Source: an uncultured Neomegalonema sp. (lineage in GTDB: Bacteria > Pseudomonadota > Alphaproteobacteria > Rhodobacterales > Rhodobacteraceae). Taken from it: a stretch of 34,128 nucleotides of DNA. The first letter of the stretch is position 1, and each line of letters starts with the position of its first letter. Below, one piece after another: positions 26,101 through 33,541 of this stretch. Made by a program: the position numbers and the translations under genes. The notes below the pieces were generated by a model. The model worked only from the letters and a program-made list of their open reading frames with translations. It was not told the DNA's origin and made no database searches. The stretch is taken from assembly GCA_937928005.1 (NCBI GenBank), contig CALFVD010000155.1, forward strand, positions 1 through 34,128, in the 5' to 3' direction.

Positions 26101-26789
26101 ATCTGCGCACCGGTGAGTACGAGGATGGCAGTCTCGGCGAAATCTTCATTGATATGCACAAGGAGGGCGCGGCCTTTCGGGCGATGATGAACAATTTTGC
26201 CATCGCCGTATCGCTCGCCCTACAATACGGGGTGCCATTGGAGGAGTTCATCGATGCCTTCACCTTCACTCGCTTTGAGCCTGCGGGCATGGTGCAAGGC
26301 AATGACTCGATTAAGAATGCAACCTCCATCCTTGATTATATCTTCCGTGAATTGGCGGTCAGCTATGCGGGCCGTAGCGATCTGGCCCATGTCGATACGG
26401 GCGGTGTCCGCTTCGACGATGTCGGCAAGGCGAAGGAAAGTGGCTCCAACCTGCGCGCGCCGAGCGACCCCCGCGTTGCCCAGCCCGCGCTCGATATGGT
26501 CAAGCAGCTTGCCTCTATCGGCTATCTGAAAGGCAAGGTGCCGCAGGACTTCACCGGCGATTTGGCGGTGGAATCGGTCAGCCCGGCATCCGAGGGCACG
26601 AGCATCATTACCGAACGCGCGGTCGATGCCACGGTTTCGCTGGGTAACAAGGTCATGGACCGCGTAGCCGAGGCGAAAATGAAAGGCTATGAGGGCGATG
26701 CCTGCGGCGAATGCGGCAACTTCACGCTGGTCCGCAATGGGGCCTGCCTGAAATGCAATTCTTGCGGCGGAACGAACGGGTGTAGCTGA
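23124..26789 (+). CDS. nrdJ: Adenosylcobalamin-dependent (class II) ribonucleoside-diphosphate reductase
   Basis: Makes deoxyribonucleotides with a cobalamin-derived radical, without oxygen. The 1221-residue length fits the long alphaproteobacterial type. Visible elements are [15 protein letters not shown], Cys199 in [12 protein letters not shown] as a redox cysteine, NPCSE with Cys476 and Glu478 in the active site, [25 protein letters not shown] substrate loop near residue 675, and a C-terminal cysteine-rich tail ([18 protein letters not shown], then [10 protein letters not shown]) that reduces the active site. The ATG follows GAGGGA by 7 nt. B12 dependence implies the cell makes or imports cobalamin. 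No cobalamin riboswitch is recognisable upstream. Confidence 0.96.
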   Translation: MRIERLDTSEKTDAYEGIEFKNIVSEIRNPDGSIVFHLGDVEAPKAWSQVACDVLAQKYFRKAGVPAALKRVREKGVPQWLWRSAPDDKALAKLPEGERMSGEQSARQVFDRLAGAWTYWGWKGGYFTAESDARAYFDEMRLMLAKQKAAPNSPQWFNTGLHWAYGIDGPSQGHHYVDYKTGSMTRATSSYEHPQPHACFIQSVTDDLVNEGGIMDLWVREARLFKYGSGTGTNFSNLRGEGESLSGGGRSSGLISFLKIGDRAAGAIKSGGTTRRAAKMVIVDADHPDIEEFVDWKVKEEQKVASLVAGSKLHERHLNAVMAAVKTWDGSEADAVDPKKNASLKGAIREARKVCIPDNYVQRVLQYAKQGYEKIEFPTYEADWDSDAYLSVAGQNANNSIRVTDEFLNAAEQGKDWDLIRRTDGKVAKTISASALWDQVGHAAWSCADPGIQYHDTVNDWHTCPQSGLIRGSNPCSEYMFLDDTACNLASLNLLAFTGKDGKFDIEAYEHAVRLWTLTLEVSVLMAQFPSEAIARGSYDFRTLGLGYANIGGLLMTMGLGYDSDEGRALCGALSAVMTGVSYATSAEIASEVGPFARYEENADDMLRVMRNHRRAAHGKKAGYERLRTAPVPLDHGNCPDQRLVKAATAAWDKAVELGEKHGYRNAQSSVVAPTGTIGLVMDCDTTGIEPDFALVKFKKLAGGGYFKIINQAVPAALKTLGYAAEQGQEIIDYAVGHGTLKNAPGINHDTLTAKGFGQTQIDAVEAGLGSAFDIKFAFNQWTLGEEFCTKTLGIDAAKLIDPSFDMLRAMGFTRTEIDAANAYACGTMTLEGAPHLDDAHLNVFDCANPCGKVGKRYLSWESHIRMMAAAQPFISGAISKTVNMPNSATIEDCKAAYILSWQLGIKANALYRDGSKLSQPLASQLIDDDEDEADLMDAIGADRPAAARAEALAERIVEKIVYRDVASRSREKLPQRRKGYTQKAIIGGHKVYLRTGEYEDGSLGEIFIDMHKEGAAFRAMMNNFAIAVSLALQYGVPLEEFIDAFTFTRFEPAGMVQGNDSIKNATSILDYIFRELAVSYAGRSDLAHVDTGGVRFDDVGKAKESGSNLRAPSDPRVAQPALDMVKQLASIGYLKGKVPQDFTGDLAVESVSPASEGTSIITERAVDATVSLGNKVMDRVAEAKMKGYEGDACGECGNFTLVRNGACLKCNSCGGTNGCS

Positions 26790-26812
26790 AGTAACCCCTA
26801 TGCGAAGAAATT

Positions 26813-26835
26813 CGTGCGCGAAACCATCGCGCACG
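26813..26835. terminator. Strong hairpin just after nrdJ, no T run
   Basis: A perfect 9-bp stem CGTGCGCGA / TCGCGCACG with a 5-base loop starts 24 bp after the nrdJ stop. It is not followed by T on the plus strand, so it may protect the 3' end of the mRNA or act with the next hairpin. Confidence 0.45.
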
Positions 26836-26885
26836 GGTACGAACTAAAAAAACAAAGGAAAAAAGGTGAATACACTAGAGGTATT

Positions 26886-26914
26886 TAAGGAGCTGGGCTG
26901 CAACCCAGCTCCTT
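26886..26914 (+). terminator. Second strong hairpin after nrdJ
   Basis: An 11-bp perfect stem AAGGAGCTGGG / CCCAGCTCCTT with a 6-base loop, then TTCT. It can end the nrdJ transcript. The left arm carries AAGGAG and lies within the long version of the next reading frame, so an attenuator role is possible. Confidence 0.6.
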
Positions 26915-26970
26915 TCTCCAAACGACAACTCTTTGCTTGCACGCCCAGAATAATCGAAAGGAAATCGACT

Positions 26971-27285
26971 ATGTCGATAAATACGGAAAAAGCACATGAA
27001 GCCGCGTCCGTCAATGATGATATTGATGGCGCTGGGTGCGAAACTACCTGCACAATGAGCCGCGAAAGTAGTGATCTTGAAGATAAAATTGGTCTTATCA
27101 ACACCCCAAAAGATGGTGTGGTAGACGAGGTTATGCACAAGGAATGCACTGGCTGGGATCGCCTTATCCACAAGCAACGTGCATCGGCCGCGACTCGAGG
27201 TAGGGAGAATCAGTGCACCTGCTGCCATAGCGTTCTTCGCCCTGACGGCGTTTGTCACGAATGTGGCGAGGATACTAGCTGTTAG
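26971..27285 (+). CDS. Small cysteine-rich protein with a C-terminal zinc-ribbon-like motif
   Basis: A 104-residue acidic protein whose N-terminal two thirds has no recognised fold and whose end reads CTCCHSVLRPDGVCHECG then DTSC, two CxxC knuckles plus a last cysteine. This layout resembles the NrdJ tail encoded just upstream. AAGGA lies 8 nt before the ATG and an intrinsic terminator follows 8 bp after the stop. A GTG at 26866 with its own AGGA would extend the protein to 139 residues but the reading would cross the strong hairpin. Base composition is AT-richer than the neighbours. Function is unknown; a thiol or metal role is a guess. Confidence 0.6.
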   Translation: MSINTEKAHEAASVNDDIDGAGCETTCTMSRESSDLEDKIGLINTPKDGVVDEVMHKECTGWDRLIHKQRASAATRGRENQCTCCHSVLRPDGVCHECGEDTSC

Positions 27286-27293
27286 TTGATTCT

Positions 27294-27323
27294 AAACGCT
27301 CAGCTACTGGCTGGGCGTTTTTT
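27294..27323 (+). terminator. Intrinsic terminator after the cysteine-rich gene
   Basis: A 10-bp stem AACGCTCAGC / GCTGGGCGTT with one G-T pair is followed by six T (27318-27323). Confidence 0.88.
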
Positions 27324-27345
27324 GCAAATGTTAGAATTGAGGCGG

Positions 27346-27684
27346 ATGTCTCGAAAGAACTACCCCAACACCCCAGATGGTCGCTACTTCGTGTCGAAAG
27401 GCAAGATGTGGCGCTGTACCAATCCGGCGCTGTCCGATGGGGAGCGTCGGGCGTTGGTCAAAGCGATGATGAAGGGGCGGATCGGGGAGCGCAATGCGTC
27501 CACCGAAGAAGAGATGCGCGTGGCACGGGCGATGATCGATACGGCCAAGCGTGCCTTGGGCGAGCGCGGGCCGGTCTGGTGGGATGACGGGGCCGAGCCA
27601 GTCGATCACCATGCACCAGAAAATACACCCTATGCCGAGTGGTGGAATGGCTTATCAAACGAAGAGCGGGCGACAGGGATGTAG
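27346..27684 (+). CDS. Conserved hypothetical protein (NPALSDGERRALV / ALGERGPVWWDDG family)
   Basis: A 112-residue soluble protein with a well-conserved pattern that I remember from many Proteobacteria: PDGRYFVSKGKMWRCTNPAL near the start, a charged helix, then AKRALGERGPVWWDDG and NTPYAEWWNGL near the end. The function is unknown. The ATG at 27346 follows a GAGG site and starts MSRKNYPNTPDGRYFV as relatives do. Confidence 0.8.
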   Translation: MSRKNYPNTPDGRYFVSKGKMWRCTNPALSDGERRALVKAMMKGRIGERNASTEEEMRVARAMIDTAKRALGERGPVWWDDGAEPVDHHAPENTPYAEWWNGLSNEERATGM

Positions 27685-27740
27685 CCCAACCGCCCGCAAT
27701 ACCGTCTGGTATTCGTGTATCACTGAAGTGGTACGATCAC

Positions 27741-27787
27741 TGCTTTATCAGATACATAATCATCGTATCTGTGATACTTAATAAGCA
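27741..27787. repeat. Imperfect AT-rich hairpin next to repeat copy 4
   Basis: TGCTTTATCAGATAC (27741-27755) can pair with GTATCT, GATA and AAGCA segments at 27765-27787, with two bulges. It lies between the conserved hypothetical gene and repeat copy 4. It may be a weak terminator or operator; nothing else is seen in 27685-27827. Confidence 0.3.
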
Positions 27788-27827
27788 GAATGGTTAGGCG
27801 GCGGGCGGCTCGGATATATACGATTGC

Positions 27828-27921
27828 TATAGTGATTTGCGATAAAACTGAGCCATATTTTACGTCAAGAGCCTCGCAAAATATTGCGCTCGATGATTCA
27901 GGATAATCGCAATTCGCTTTA
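27828..27921 (-). mobile_element. MITE-like repeat, copy 4 (94 bp), at the end of the desaturase gene
   Basis: Full length and in the same orientation as copy 3 (its TAAAGCG end is at 27921). The inner stem is degenerate (27852-27863 with 27874-27885, with several mismatches), so it looks older than copy 2. Both outer dinucleotides are TA. The desaturase stop TAA is 27919-27921. Removing the element and one TA leaves CAC TAG, so the native stop was probably TAG. Confidence 0.9.
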
Positions 27922-28851
27922 GTGCTTTGGATGCTGCCAGCCGTTTTCGCGGCTGGCCTGTTTCGTTGTGAGCGCAGTGGTGTAGTCGCGGGTGAAGGCG
28001 ATATATCCCTCATCCACCGTCCCCAGATGCTTGCGTACCAGCTCGTGCAGGTTGGGAAGCTTGTGAAAGGGCACGGCTGGTGCCGCATGGTGCTCGGCGT
28101 GGTAGGGCATGTTCCATGCTAGGAACCGGACGGCCCGGTTCGTTAGAGTGGTGCGCGTGTTGTCGAACATGTTCGCCACCGCCGGACAATGCGCGTGTTC
28201 GGCCAGCAGGTAGAGCCGCAGGATCGGAAAGCCGATCAACAATGGCCCCGGCCATATCCAGAAAGCCCATGGCATAGTCGCCAATGCAATCGCGGCCACG
28301 GCATAGAACATCAGCAATATCCGTGCCTCTACCCGAATACGGGCATGGGTGCGCGGTGGTAGATAGGGCGCATCGAGCGCGCCAAAGGCATTGCCAAGCA
28401 ATACATGCATTTTCGCTACCCAATAGCCTATGGCCGATACATGCCAGATATATTGCCCCCATGTCTCAGGCTTGCCGTCGCCCGCAAGCTCAGGATCATT
28501 GTCGGGATCGTTGGTAAAGCGATGATGGGCGAGGTGAAAATACCGAAACCACAGAAACGGCTGCGCCAGCACTACTGCGCAAGCATGGCCGACCCATTCG
28601 TTGATCCATCCGCTACGAAATGGGGTCCGATGCGTGCATTCATGTTGCAGCGTAAACAGGAACGCCATGGCGATACCGAGCATTGGCACCAGCAGTCCCC
28701 AGAACGAAACTCGCAACGCTATCCCCACCGCGAGCAGGGCGATCAGACCGACATGTCCCGCCAGATGTCGTAGCGCAGGCGCATCCGCCAACGTCATCAA
28801 ATCATTGCGTTTGTTGGGCGATAAGGTTGCAAGGAATTGCTTATGATCCAC
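27919..28851 (-). CDS. Membrane fatty acid desaturase
   Basis: A 310-residue di-iron membrane enzyme with the three histidine boxes HECTH (70-74), HLAHH (106-110) and HAEHH (251-255) and hydrophobic segments between them. It introduces a double bond or hydroxyl into an acyl or isoprenoid chain; the substrate is not determined. The GTG start at 28851 gives VDHKQFLATLSP, like the MDHRAFL start I remember in Rhodobacterales relatives, and overlaps the GNAT stop, so translation is coupled. The stop lies in repeat copy 4. Confidence 0.86.
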   Translation of the reverse strand: MDHKQFLATLSPNKRNDLMTLADAPALRHLAGHVGLIALLAVGIALRVSFWGLLVPMLGIAMAFLFTLQHECTHRTPFRSGWINEWVGHACAVVLAQPFLWFRYFHLAHHRFTNDPDNDPELAGDGKPETWGQYIWHVSAIGYWVAKMHVLLGNAFGALDAPYLPPRTHARIRVEARILLMFYAVAAIALATMPWAFWIWPGPLLIGFPILRLYLLAEHAHCPAVANMFDNTRTTLTNRAVRFLAWNMPYHAEHHAAPAVPFHKLPNLHELVRKHLGTVDEGYIAFTRDYTTALTTKQASRENGWQHPKH

Positions 28852-29359
28852 CAGCAACCTCTCGTTCCCGCTCCTCATGTCGCACCGGCACGAAGCCCAT
28901 TTTTATGTAAAGGGGTAGGGCAGCGGGGTGATCCAGCGTGCATGTATTGACGGTGAGCTTCTCGATCCCGGCATCCCACGCATCGTGGATGCCCTCCATT
29001 AGCAGCCACGACCCCAGACGCATTGCAATGAACTCCGGTATCAGCCCAAAGTTGGCGATATCGGCGACCGGCATCTCACGAAAATCCAGCATTGCGAGTC
29101 CGATCGGTTTACCATGGAGGTACGCTACGTTCAGATGCACTGCGTCATTCTGAACGAAGGCCGCGACCCGGTCGTCTGGCCATGCGTGCAGGTCGGTCCA
29201 TTCGTGCTCGCCCCCCACAGTATCGTAGAGGTAGCGAAAGAAATGCACGGGCGGATCGACCGCGCGCATGATCGTCAGGCCATCCACGGGGGGCGCACGG
29301 CGTGGCTGTGGCGAGCGGGCATCCATCTCAAGCCATGTAACGGTATAAGCGACCTTCAT
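28841..29359 (-). CDS. GNAT family N-acetyltransferase
   Basis: A 172-residue transferase. The N-terminal VTWLEMDARSPQPRR and FFRYLYDTVGGEHEW mark a recognisable GNAT subgroup; the acetyl-CoA region runs FGLIPEFIAMRLGSWLLMEG and the end shows NTCTLDHPAALPLYIKMGFVPV. Substrate is unknown. Its ATG overlaps the TPR gene stop by 4 bp, and its stop overlaps the desaturase start, giving a tight three-gene operon. Confidence 0.84.
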   Translation of the reverse strand: MKVAYTVTWLEMDARSPQPRRAPPVDGLTIMRAVDPPVHFFRYLYDTVGGEHEWTDLHAWPDDRVAAFVQNDAVHLNVAYLHGKPIGLAMLDFREMPVADIANFGLIPEFIAMRLGSWLLMEGIHDAWDAGIEKLTVNTCTLDHPAALPLYIKMGFVPVRHEEREREVAGGS

Positions 29360-29877
29360 TCCGCCACCTCAGGCGCCAACATACTGCGTTCCATGAGCCA
29401 CGGATTGATCGCGATGGCCTCGCGTAAGGTCTTCTGTGCTAACCGCCCGCGCCCTTGCGCGATAAGAATGCGGAACCTGCCTGCGAGTGCGCCGAAATGG
29501 CGAGGTTCACGTTGTAGGGTCGATTCGATATCGGCCAGCGATTGTTCGTATTTTTCCATGCGGAAATAGGCAAAAGCGCGTTGGTTCCAGCCTTCAGCGA
29601 AGTCAGGGGCATAAAGCACCAGCTTGTCCAGCACCTCAATGGCCCCGGCATTGTCGAACGACCCCATCCGTTGACCCGCTAGATCAAGCAATGCCTGTGC
29701 ATCTGCGTCAGGGGCTTCGCGCCAGCTTTCCCATATTGCGCGTTGGGCGGCATTGGCGATTTGGGCGTCTTCGGTGGATTGCAAAACCTCGAATAAGGCA
29801 TTGCGTTCTTCCTTGCCGGTATCGGCCAGTGCGGGAGCGGTGAGGAAGAGGGCGAGGGTCAGGATGAGATGTTTCAT
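29356..29877 (-). CDS. Exported tetratricopeptide repeat protein, paralogue of 7474-8073
   Basis: A 173-residue protein with a signal peptide (MKHLILTLALFLTAPALA) and TPR-like helices: [40 protein letters not shown] and GRLAQKTLREAIAINPWL. The [15 protein letters not shown] core, and the PRHFGAL / PKHYGAL step, are shared with the TPR protein near lldD, so the two are paralogues. A start two codons earlier (29883) is possible; neither has a strong ribosome binding site. It heads the operon with GNAT and desaturase. Confidence 0.78.
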   Translation of the reverse strand: MKHLILTLALFLTAPALADTGKEERNALFEVLQSTEDAQIANAAQRAIWESWREAPDADAQALLDLAGQRMGSFDNAGAIEVLDKLVLYAPDFAEGWNQRAFAYFRMEKYEQSLADIESTLQREPRHFGALAGRFRILIAQGRGRLAQKTLREAIAINPWLMERSMLAPEVAE

Positions 29878-29978
29878 GCCCATAGAATAGGACGACTATC
29901 CCTAACCGTCGAGAGGAGGCTTTCGCTCGGCCTATACGCCCGTTAAAAGCCCGGTAACATTGCCACCGGGGAACGCGC

Positions 29979-32165
29979 ATGTCCGAGCCAGCCATTACCG
30001 AAAACCTGATCGCCGATCATGGCCTGAAACCCAATGAATATCAGCGCATCCTTGATTTGCTGGGGCGCGAGCCTTCGTTTACAGAGCTGGGCATCTTTTC
30101 GGCCATGTGGAACGAGCATTGTTCCTATAAATCATCGAAATGCTGGCTACGCACCCTGCCCACGACCGGCCCACAGGTAATCTGTGGTCCTGGCGAGAAT
30201 GCGGGGGTTATCGATATCGGTGACGGGCAGGCGTGCATCTTCAAAATGGAGAGCCACAACCACCCCAGCTTTATCGAGCCATATCAGGGCGCGGCAACAG
30301 GGGTAGGCGGTATCCTGCGCGATGTCTTTACGATGGGTGCGCGGCCCGTTGCGGCGCTGAACGCGCTACGTTTCGGCTCGCCTGATCATCCGAAAACCAA
30401 GAGTATTGTGCGCGGCGTAGTCGCGGGTATCGGTGGCTATGGTAATTGCTTTGGCGTGCCAATGGTGGGGGGCGAAGTGGAATTCCACAGCGCCTATGAC
30501 GGTAATCCGCTGGTCAATGCGATGGCCGTGGGCCTCGCCGATGCCGATAAGATTTTCTACTCGGCGGCATCGGGTATCGGGATGCCCATCGTCTATCTGG
30601 GCGCAAAGACCGGGCGCGACGGAGTTGGCGGGGCGACGATGGCCTCGGATGAATTCGGTGCGGATGCGGAAGATAAGCGGCCCACGGTGCAGGTCGGTGA
30701 TCCCTTCACCGAAAAGCGGTTGCTTGAGGCGACGCTTGAATTGATGGCATCGGGCGCGGTGATCTCGATTCAGGATATGGGCGCGGCGGGCCTGACCTGC
30801 TCGGCGGTCGAGATGGGGGATAAGGGGGATCTCGGTGTGATCCTCGATCTGGAGAAAGTGCCGACCCGTGAGGCGCATATGAGCGCCTATGAGATGATGC
30901 TGTCTGAATCTCAGGAGCGGATGCTGATGGTGCTGCGCCCTGAGAAGGAAGACGAGGCGCGGGCAATATTCGAGAAGTGGGATCTGGATTTCGCCGTGGT
31001 TGGCGAGACTATTGCCGAAGACCGCTTTATCGTGCGGCTGAATGGCGAGACGAAGGCCGATCTGCCACTAAAAGCACTGTCGGGCGAAGCACCGGAATAC
31101 GACCGCCCATGGGTGCCGACGCCCGCGCCAACGCCGCTGAACGATGTGCCGGAAGTGGCTGTTGATGAGGCACTTCTACGCCTGATGGGTTCCCCCGACC
31201 TCGCCTCGCGCCGCTGGGTGTGGGAGCAATACGACCATATGGTCATGGCCGATACGGTGCAGCGTCCCGGCGGCGATGCGGCGGTCGTGCGGATACATGG
31301 CACCAACAAAGCCCTCGCCATGACGGCGGATGTGACGCCGCGCTATTGCGTTGCCGATCCGGTCGAGGGGGGGCGACAGGCCGTGGCCGAAGCTTACCGT
31401 AACCTCTGCGCCGTGGGGGCTAGGCCTTTGGCAGCGACGGATAATCTCAATTTTGGTAATCCCGAAAAACCAGAGATTATGGGTCAGCTTGTCGGCTGTA
31501 TCGAAGGTATCGGTGCGGCCTGCGCGGCGCTCGACATGCCCATCGTCAGCGGCAATGTCAGCCTATACAACGAAACGGAGGGGCAAGCGATCTTACCCAC
31601 GCCGACCATTGGCGGGGTCGGGCTACTCGACGATATCGACACGATGCTAACGATGGGCTTCAAATCCGGCGGCGAAGCCATTCTGTTACTTGGGCGCATG
31701 GAGGGCTGGTTGGGCCGCTCGCTCTACCTGCGCGAGATGCATGGGCAAGAAGCCGGGATGGCCCCACCCGTTGATCTGGAGGCCGAGCGTGCGGCGGGGG
31801 AGTTGGTGCAGCAGCTTGCGAAGGAGGGCGCGTTAACAGCGGCCCATGATGTCGGTGATGGCGGCATCGGCGTGGCGCTGGCCGAGATGGCGTTGGCGGG
31901 GGATATCGGTTGCACGGTGCGCTCGCCGGGGGGCCGCGATGACGCAACATTCTTCGGGGAGGATCAGGGCCGTTATCTCGTCACCGTACTGAGCGAGTCC
32001 GTAGAACAGATGTTCACCGTCGCCGAGGCCGCTGGCGTCCCCGCCGTCTGGATCGGGGAAACAGGGGGCGAGGCGGTCGAGATCGCAGGTAAGGCGGTGC
32101 CGCTGACCAAGCTGCGCAATGCGCATGAGGGTTGGTTCCCGGCGTATATGGGCGACGCCGTTTGA
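29979..32165 (+). CDS. purL: Phosphoribosylformylglycinamidine synthase subunit PurL
   Basis: Fourth step of purine synthesis: ATP-dependent amidation of FGAR to FGAM, with PurS and PurQ (not in this window) delivering ammonia. The 728-residue length is that of the small, split PurL. Motifs include [62 protein letters not shown] and, in the second half, [17 protein letters not shown] and [25 protein letters not shown] site lies about 8 nt before the ATG. It is divergent from the TPR operon across about 100 bp. Confidence 0.96.
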   Translation: MSEPAITENLIADHGLKPNEYQRILDLLGREPSFTELGIFSAMWNEHCSYKSSKCWLRTLPTTGPQVICGPGENAGVIDIGDGQACIFKMESHNHPSFIEPYQGAATGVGGILRDVFTMGARPVAALNALRFGSPDHPKTKSIVRGVVAGIGGYGNCFGVPMVGGEVEFHSAYDGNPLVNAMAVGLADADKIFYSAASGIGMPIVYLGAKTGRDGVGGATMASDEFGADAEDKRPTVQVGDPFTEKRLLEATLELMASGAVISIQDMGAAGLTCSAVEMGDKGDLGVILDLEKVPTREAHMSAYEMMLSESQERMLMVLRPEKEDEARAIFEKWDLDFAVVGETIAEDRFIVRLNGETKADLPLKALSGEAPEYDRPWVPTPAPTPLNDVPEVAVDEALLRLMGSPDLASRRWVWEQYDHMVMADTVQRPGGDAAVVRIHGTNKALAMTADVTPRYCVADPVEGGRQAVAEAYRNLCAVGARPLAATDNLNFGNPEKPEIMGQLVGCIEGIGAACAALDMPIVSGNVSLYNETEGQAILPTPTIGGVGLLDDIDTMLTMGFKSGGEAILLLGRMEGWLGRSLYLREMHGQEAGMAPPVDLEAERAAGELVQQLAKEGALTAAHDVGDGGIGVALAEMALAGDIGCTVRSPGGRDDATFFGEDQGRYLVTVLSESVEQMFTVAEAAGVPAVWIGETGGEAVEIAGKAVPLTKLRNAHEGWFPAYMGDAV

Positions 32166-32296
32166 ACCGCCGAGTGATTTAACTGGCCGAAATCTATATT
32201 TTTTATGACCACTACTTGCTGTAGGTAGCAGGAGAGCAGTTTTACCTGAACTCGAAAAAGCCTATAGCGTGCCTGTAATCTAACGGGAGCGAATTC

Positions 32297-33478
32297 ATGA
32301 CGCAGACGGGTAGGCATTTTCTGGCGATTCCGGGGCCGACGGTGATCCCCGACCGGGTGTTGCAGGCGATGAATACGCCGATGGTCAATATCTATGAAGG
32401 GCCGCTGATCGAGATGACGCATGGCCTGTTCCCCGATCTCAAGCGCGTGGCCGGGACGGCGGGGGATATGGCGATGTATATCGCCAATGGGCATGGCGCT
32501 TGGGAAGGCGCGCTGGCCAACGTGATCTCGCCCGGCGACGAGGTGCTGGTGCTGGAATCGGGGCGGTTCGCGGTCGGCTGGGGGGTGATGGCGGCGCAGA
32601 TGGGGGCGGTTGTCCATACGCTGGATGCGCCGCCGCGCGCAGGGGTTGATCCGGTGGCGGTGGAGGCGCGGCTGCGCGCGGATACGGACCATGCGATCAA
32701 GGCAATCCTCGTGGTGCAGGTGGATACGGCGACGGGCGTATGGAACGATATCGAGGCAATCCGGGGGGCCATCGACGCGGCGGGGCATCCTGCGCTCTAT
32801 ATGGTCGATTGTATCGCGTGCTTGGGCTGTGTGCCGTTCAAGATGGATGCGTGGGGTGTCGATGTCATGGTCGCGGCCTGCCAAAAGGGGCTGATGACGC
32901 CGCCGGGGGTGGGGTTCAACTTCATGGGTGCGCGGGCGATGGCGCGACGGCATGAGCAGGGCTGTGCGAGCGGTTACTGGGATTGGTTGCCCCGAACAGA
33001 GCCGGATATATACTACAAGTTGTTCTGCGGCACGGCCCCGGTGCAGCATATCTTTGGGCTGCGGGCGGCGCTTGATATGATGGCGGAAGAGGGGATGGAA
33101 GCGATCTTTGCGCGACATTCGCGGCTGGCGTCTGCGGTGAGGGCGGCGGTGGCGCATTGGGGGCAGGACGGGCCTATCGAGTGCAATATCCTCGATGAAG
33201 CGGCGCGCTCGGATGCAGTGACGACGATCCTGACGAGGGATATCGATGCGCAGGCGATGCGGCGGATTTGTGAGGATGAACTTGGCGTGACGCTTGGGCT
33301 GGGCATCGGGATGGATGCAAATTCGACGTTCCGCATCGGGCATATGGGCCATGTGAACGAACCGATGATCCTCGGCACGCTGGGGGCGGTGGAGCTGGCG
33401 CTGTCACGGATGGGCGCGCCCTTTCAGCGAGGCGGGGTCGAGGCGGCGGTGAGTTCGCTGGAAAATGAAGGGGATTGA
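32297..33478 (+). CDS. Class V aminotransferase (serine/alanine-glyoxylate aminotransferase type)
   Basis: A 393-residue PLP enzyme of fold type I. It begins with the typical IPGPTVIPDRVLQAM, has NGHGAWEGALAN for cofactor phosphate contact, YMVDCIACLGCVPFKMDAWGVDV with Asp171, and AACQKGLMTPPGVGF with Lys197 as the Schiff-base lysine. The family moves the amino group of serine or alanine to glyoxylate; the exact substrate is inferred. A GGGAG site lies 8 nt before the ATG. G-rich codon use is stronger than in most neighbours. The 131 bp after purL hold no clear gene or terminator. Confidence 0.85.
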   Translation: MTQTGRHFLAIPGPTVIPDRVLQAMNTPMVNIYEGPLIEMTHGLFPDLKRVAGTAGDMAMYIANGHGAWEGALANVISPGDEVLVLESGRFAVGWGVMAAQMGAVVHTLDAPPRAGVDPVAVEARLRADTDHAIKAILVVQVDTATGVWNDIEAIRGAIDAAGHPALYMVDCIACLGCVPFKMDAWGVDVMVAACQKGLMTPPGVGFNFMGARAMARRHEQGCASGYWDWLPRTEPDIYYKLFCGTAPVQHIFGLRAALDMMAEEGMEAIFARHSRLASAVRAAVAHWGQDGPIECNILDEAARSDAVTTILTRDIDAQAMRRICEDELGVTLGLGIGMDANSTFRIGHMGHVNEPMILGTLGAVELALSRMGAPFQRGGVEAAVSSLENEGD

Positions 33479-33503
33479 CATCTGCATTTTTAACCCCCTA
33501 TAT

Positions 33504-33518
33504 GTTCACGTATTGTTT
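33504..33518 (+). promoter_or_regulatory. SOS-box-like sequence before the last gene
   Basis: GTTC, seven bases, then GTTT matches the alphaproteobacterial LexA box GTTC-N7-GTTC at all but the last base, in an AT-rich setting 24 bp before the next start codon. A single partial match may be chance. Confidence 0.25.
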
Positions 33519-33541
33519 TCATGTAGGCAAGGTGACGATAG

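Noticed and set aside
26844..27258. Minus-strand frames opposite the cysteine-rich gene
   Set aside because: The plus frame has a ribosome binding site, zinc-knuckle pattern and terminator; the minus frames have none of these.
217..27921. The four repeats as a CRISPR array or as rho-independent terminators
   Set aside because: They are kilobases apart with no spacers, so not CRISPR. The internal hairpin lacks a T run and one copy is inside a coding frame, so terminator function is not their common feature.
31973..33352. 459-codon open frame on the minus strand opposite purL and the aminotransferase
   Set aside because: It is rich in Arg, His and Pro with no recognisable pattern, lies opposite two well-supported genes, and is the usual antisense shadow in GC-rich DNA.
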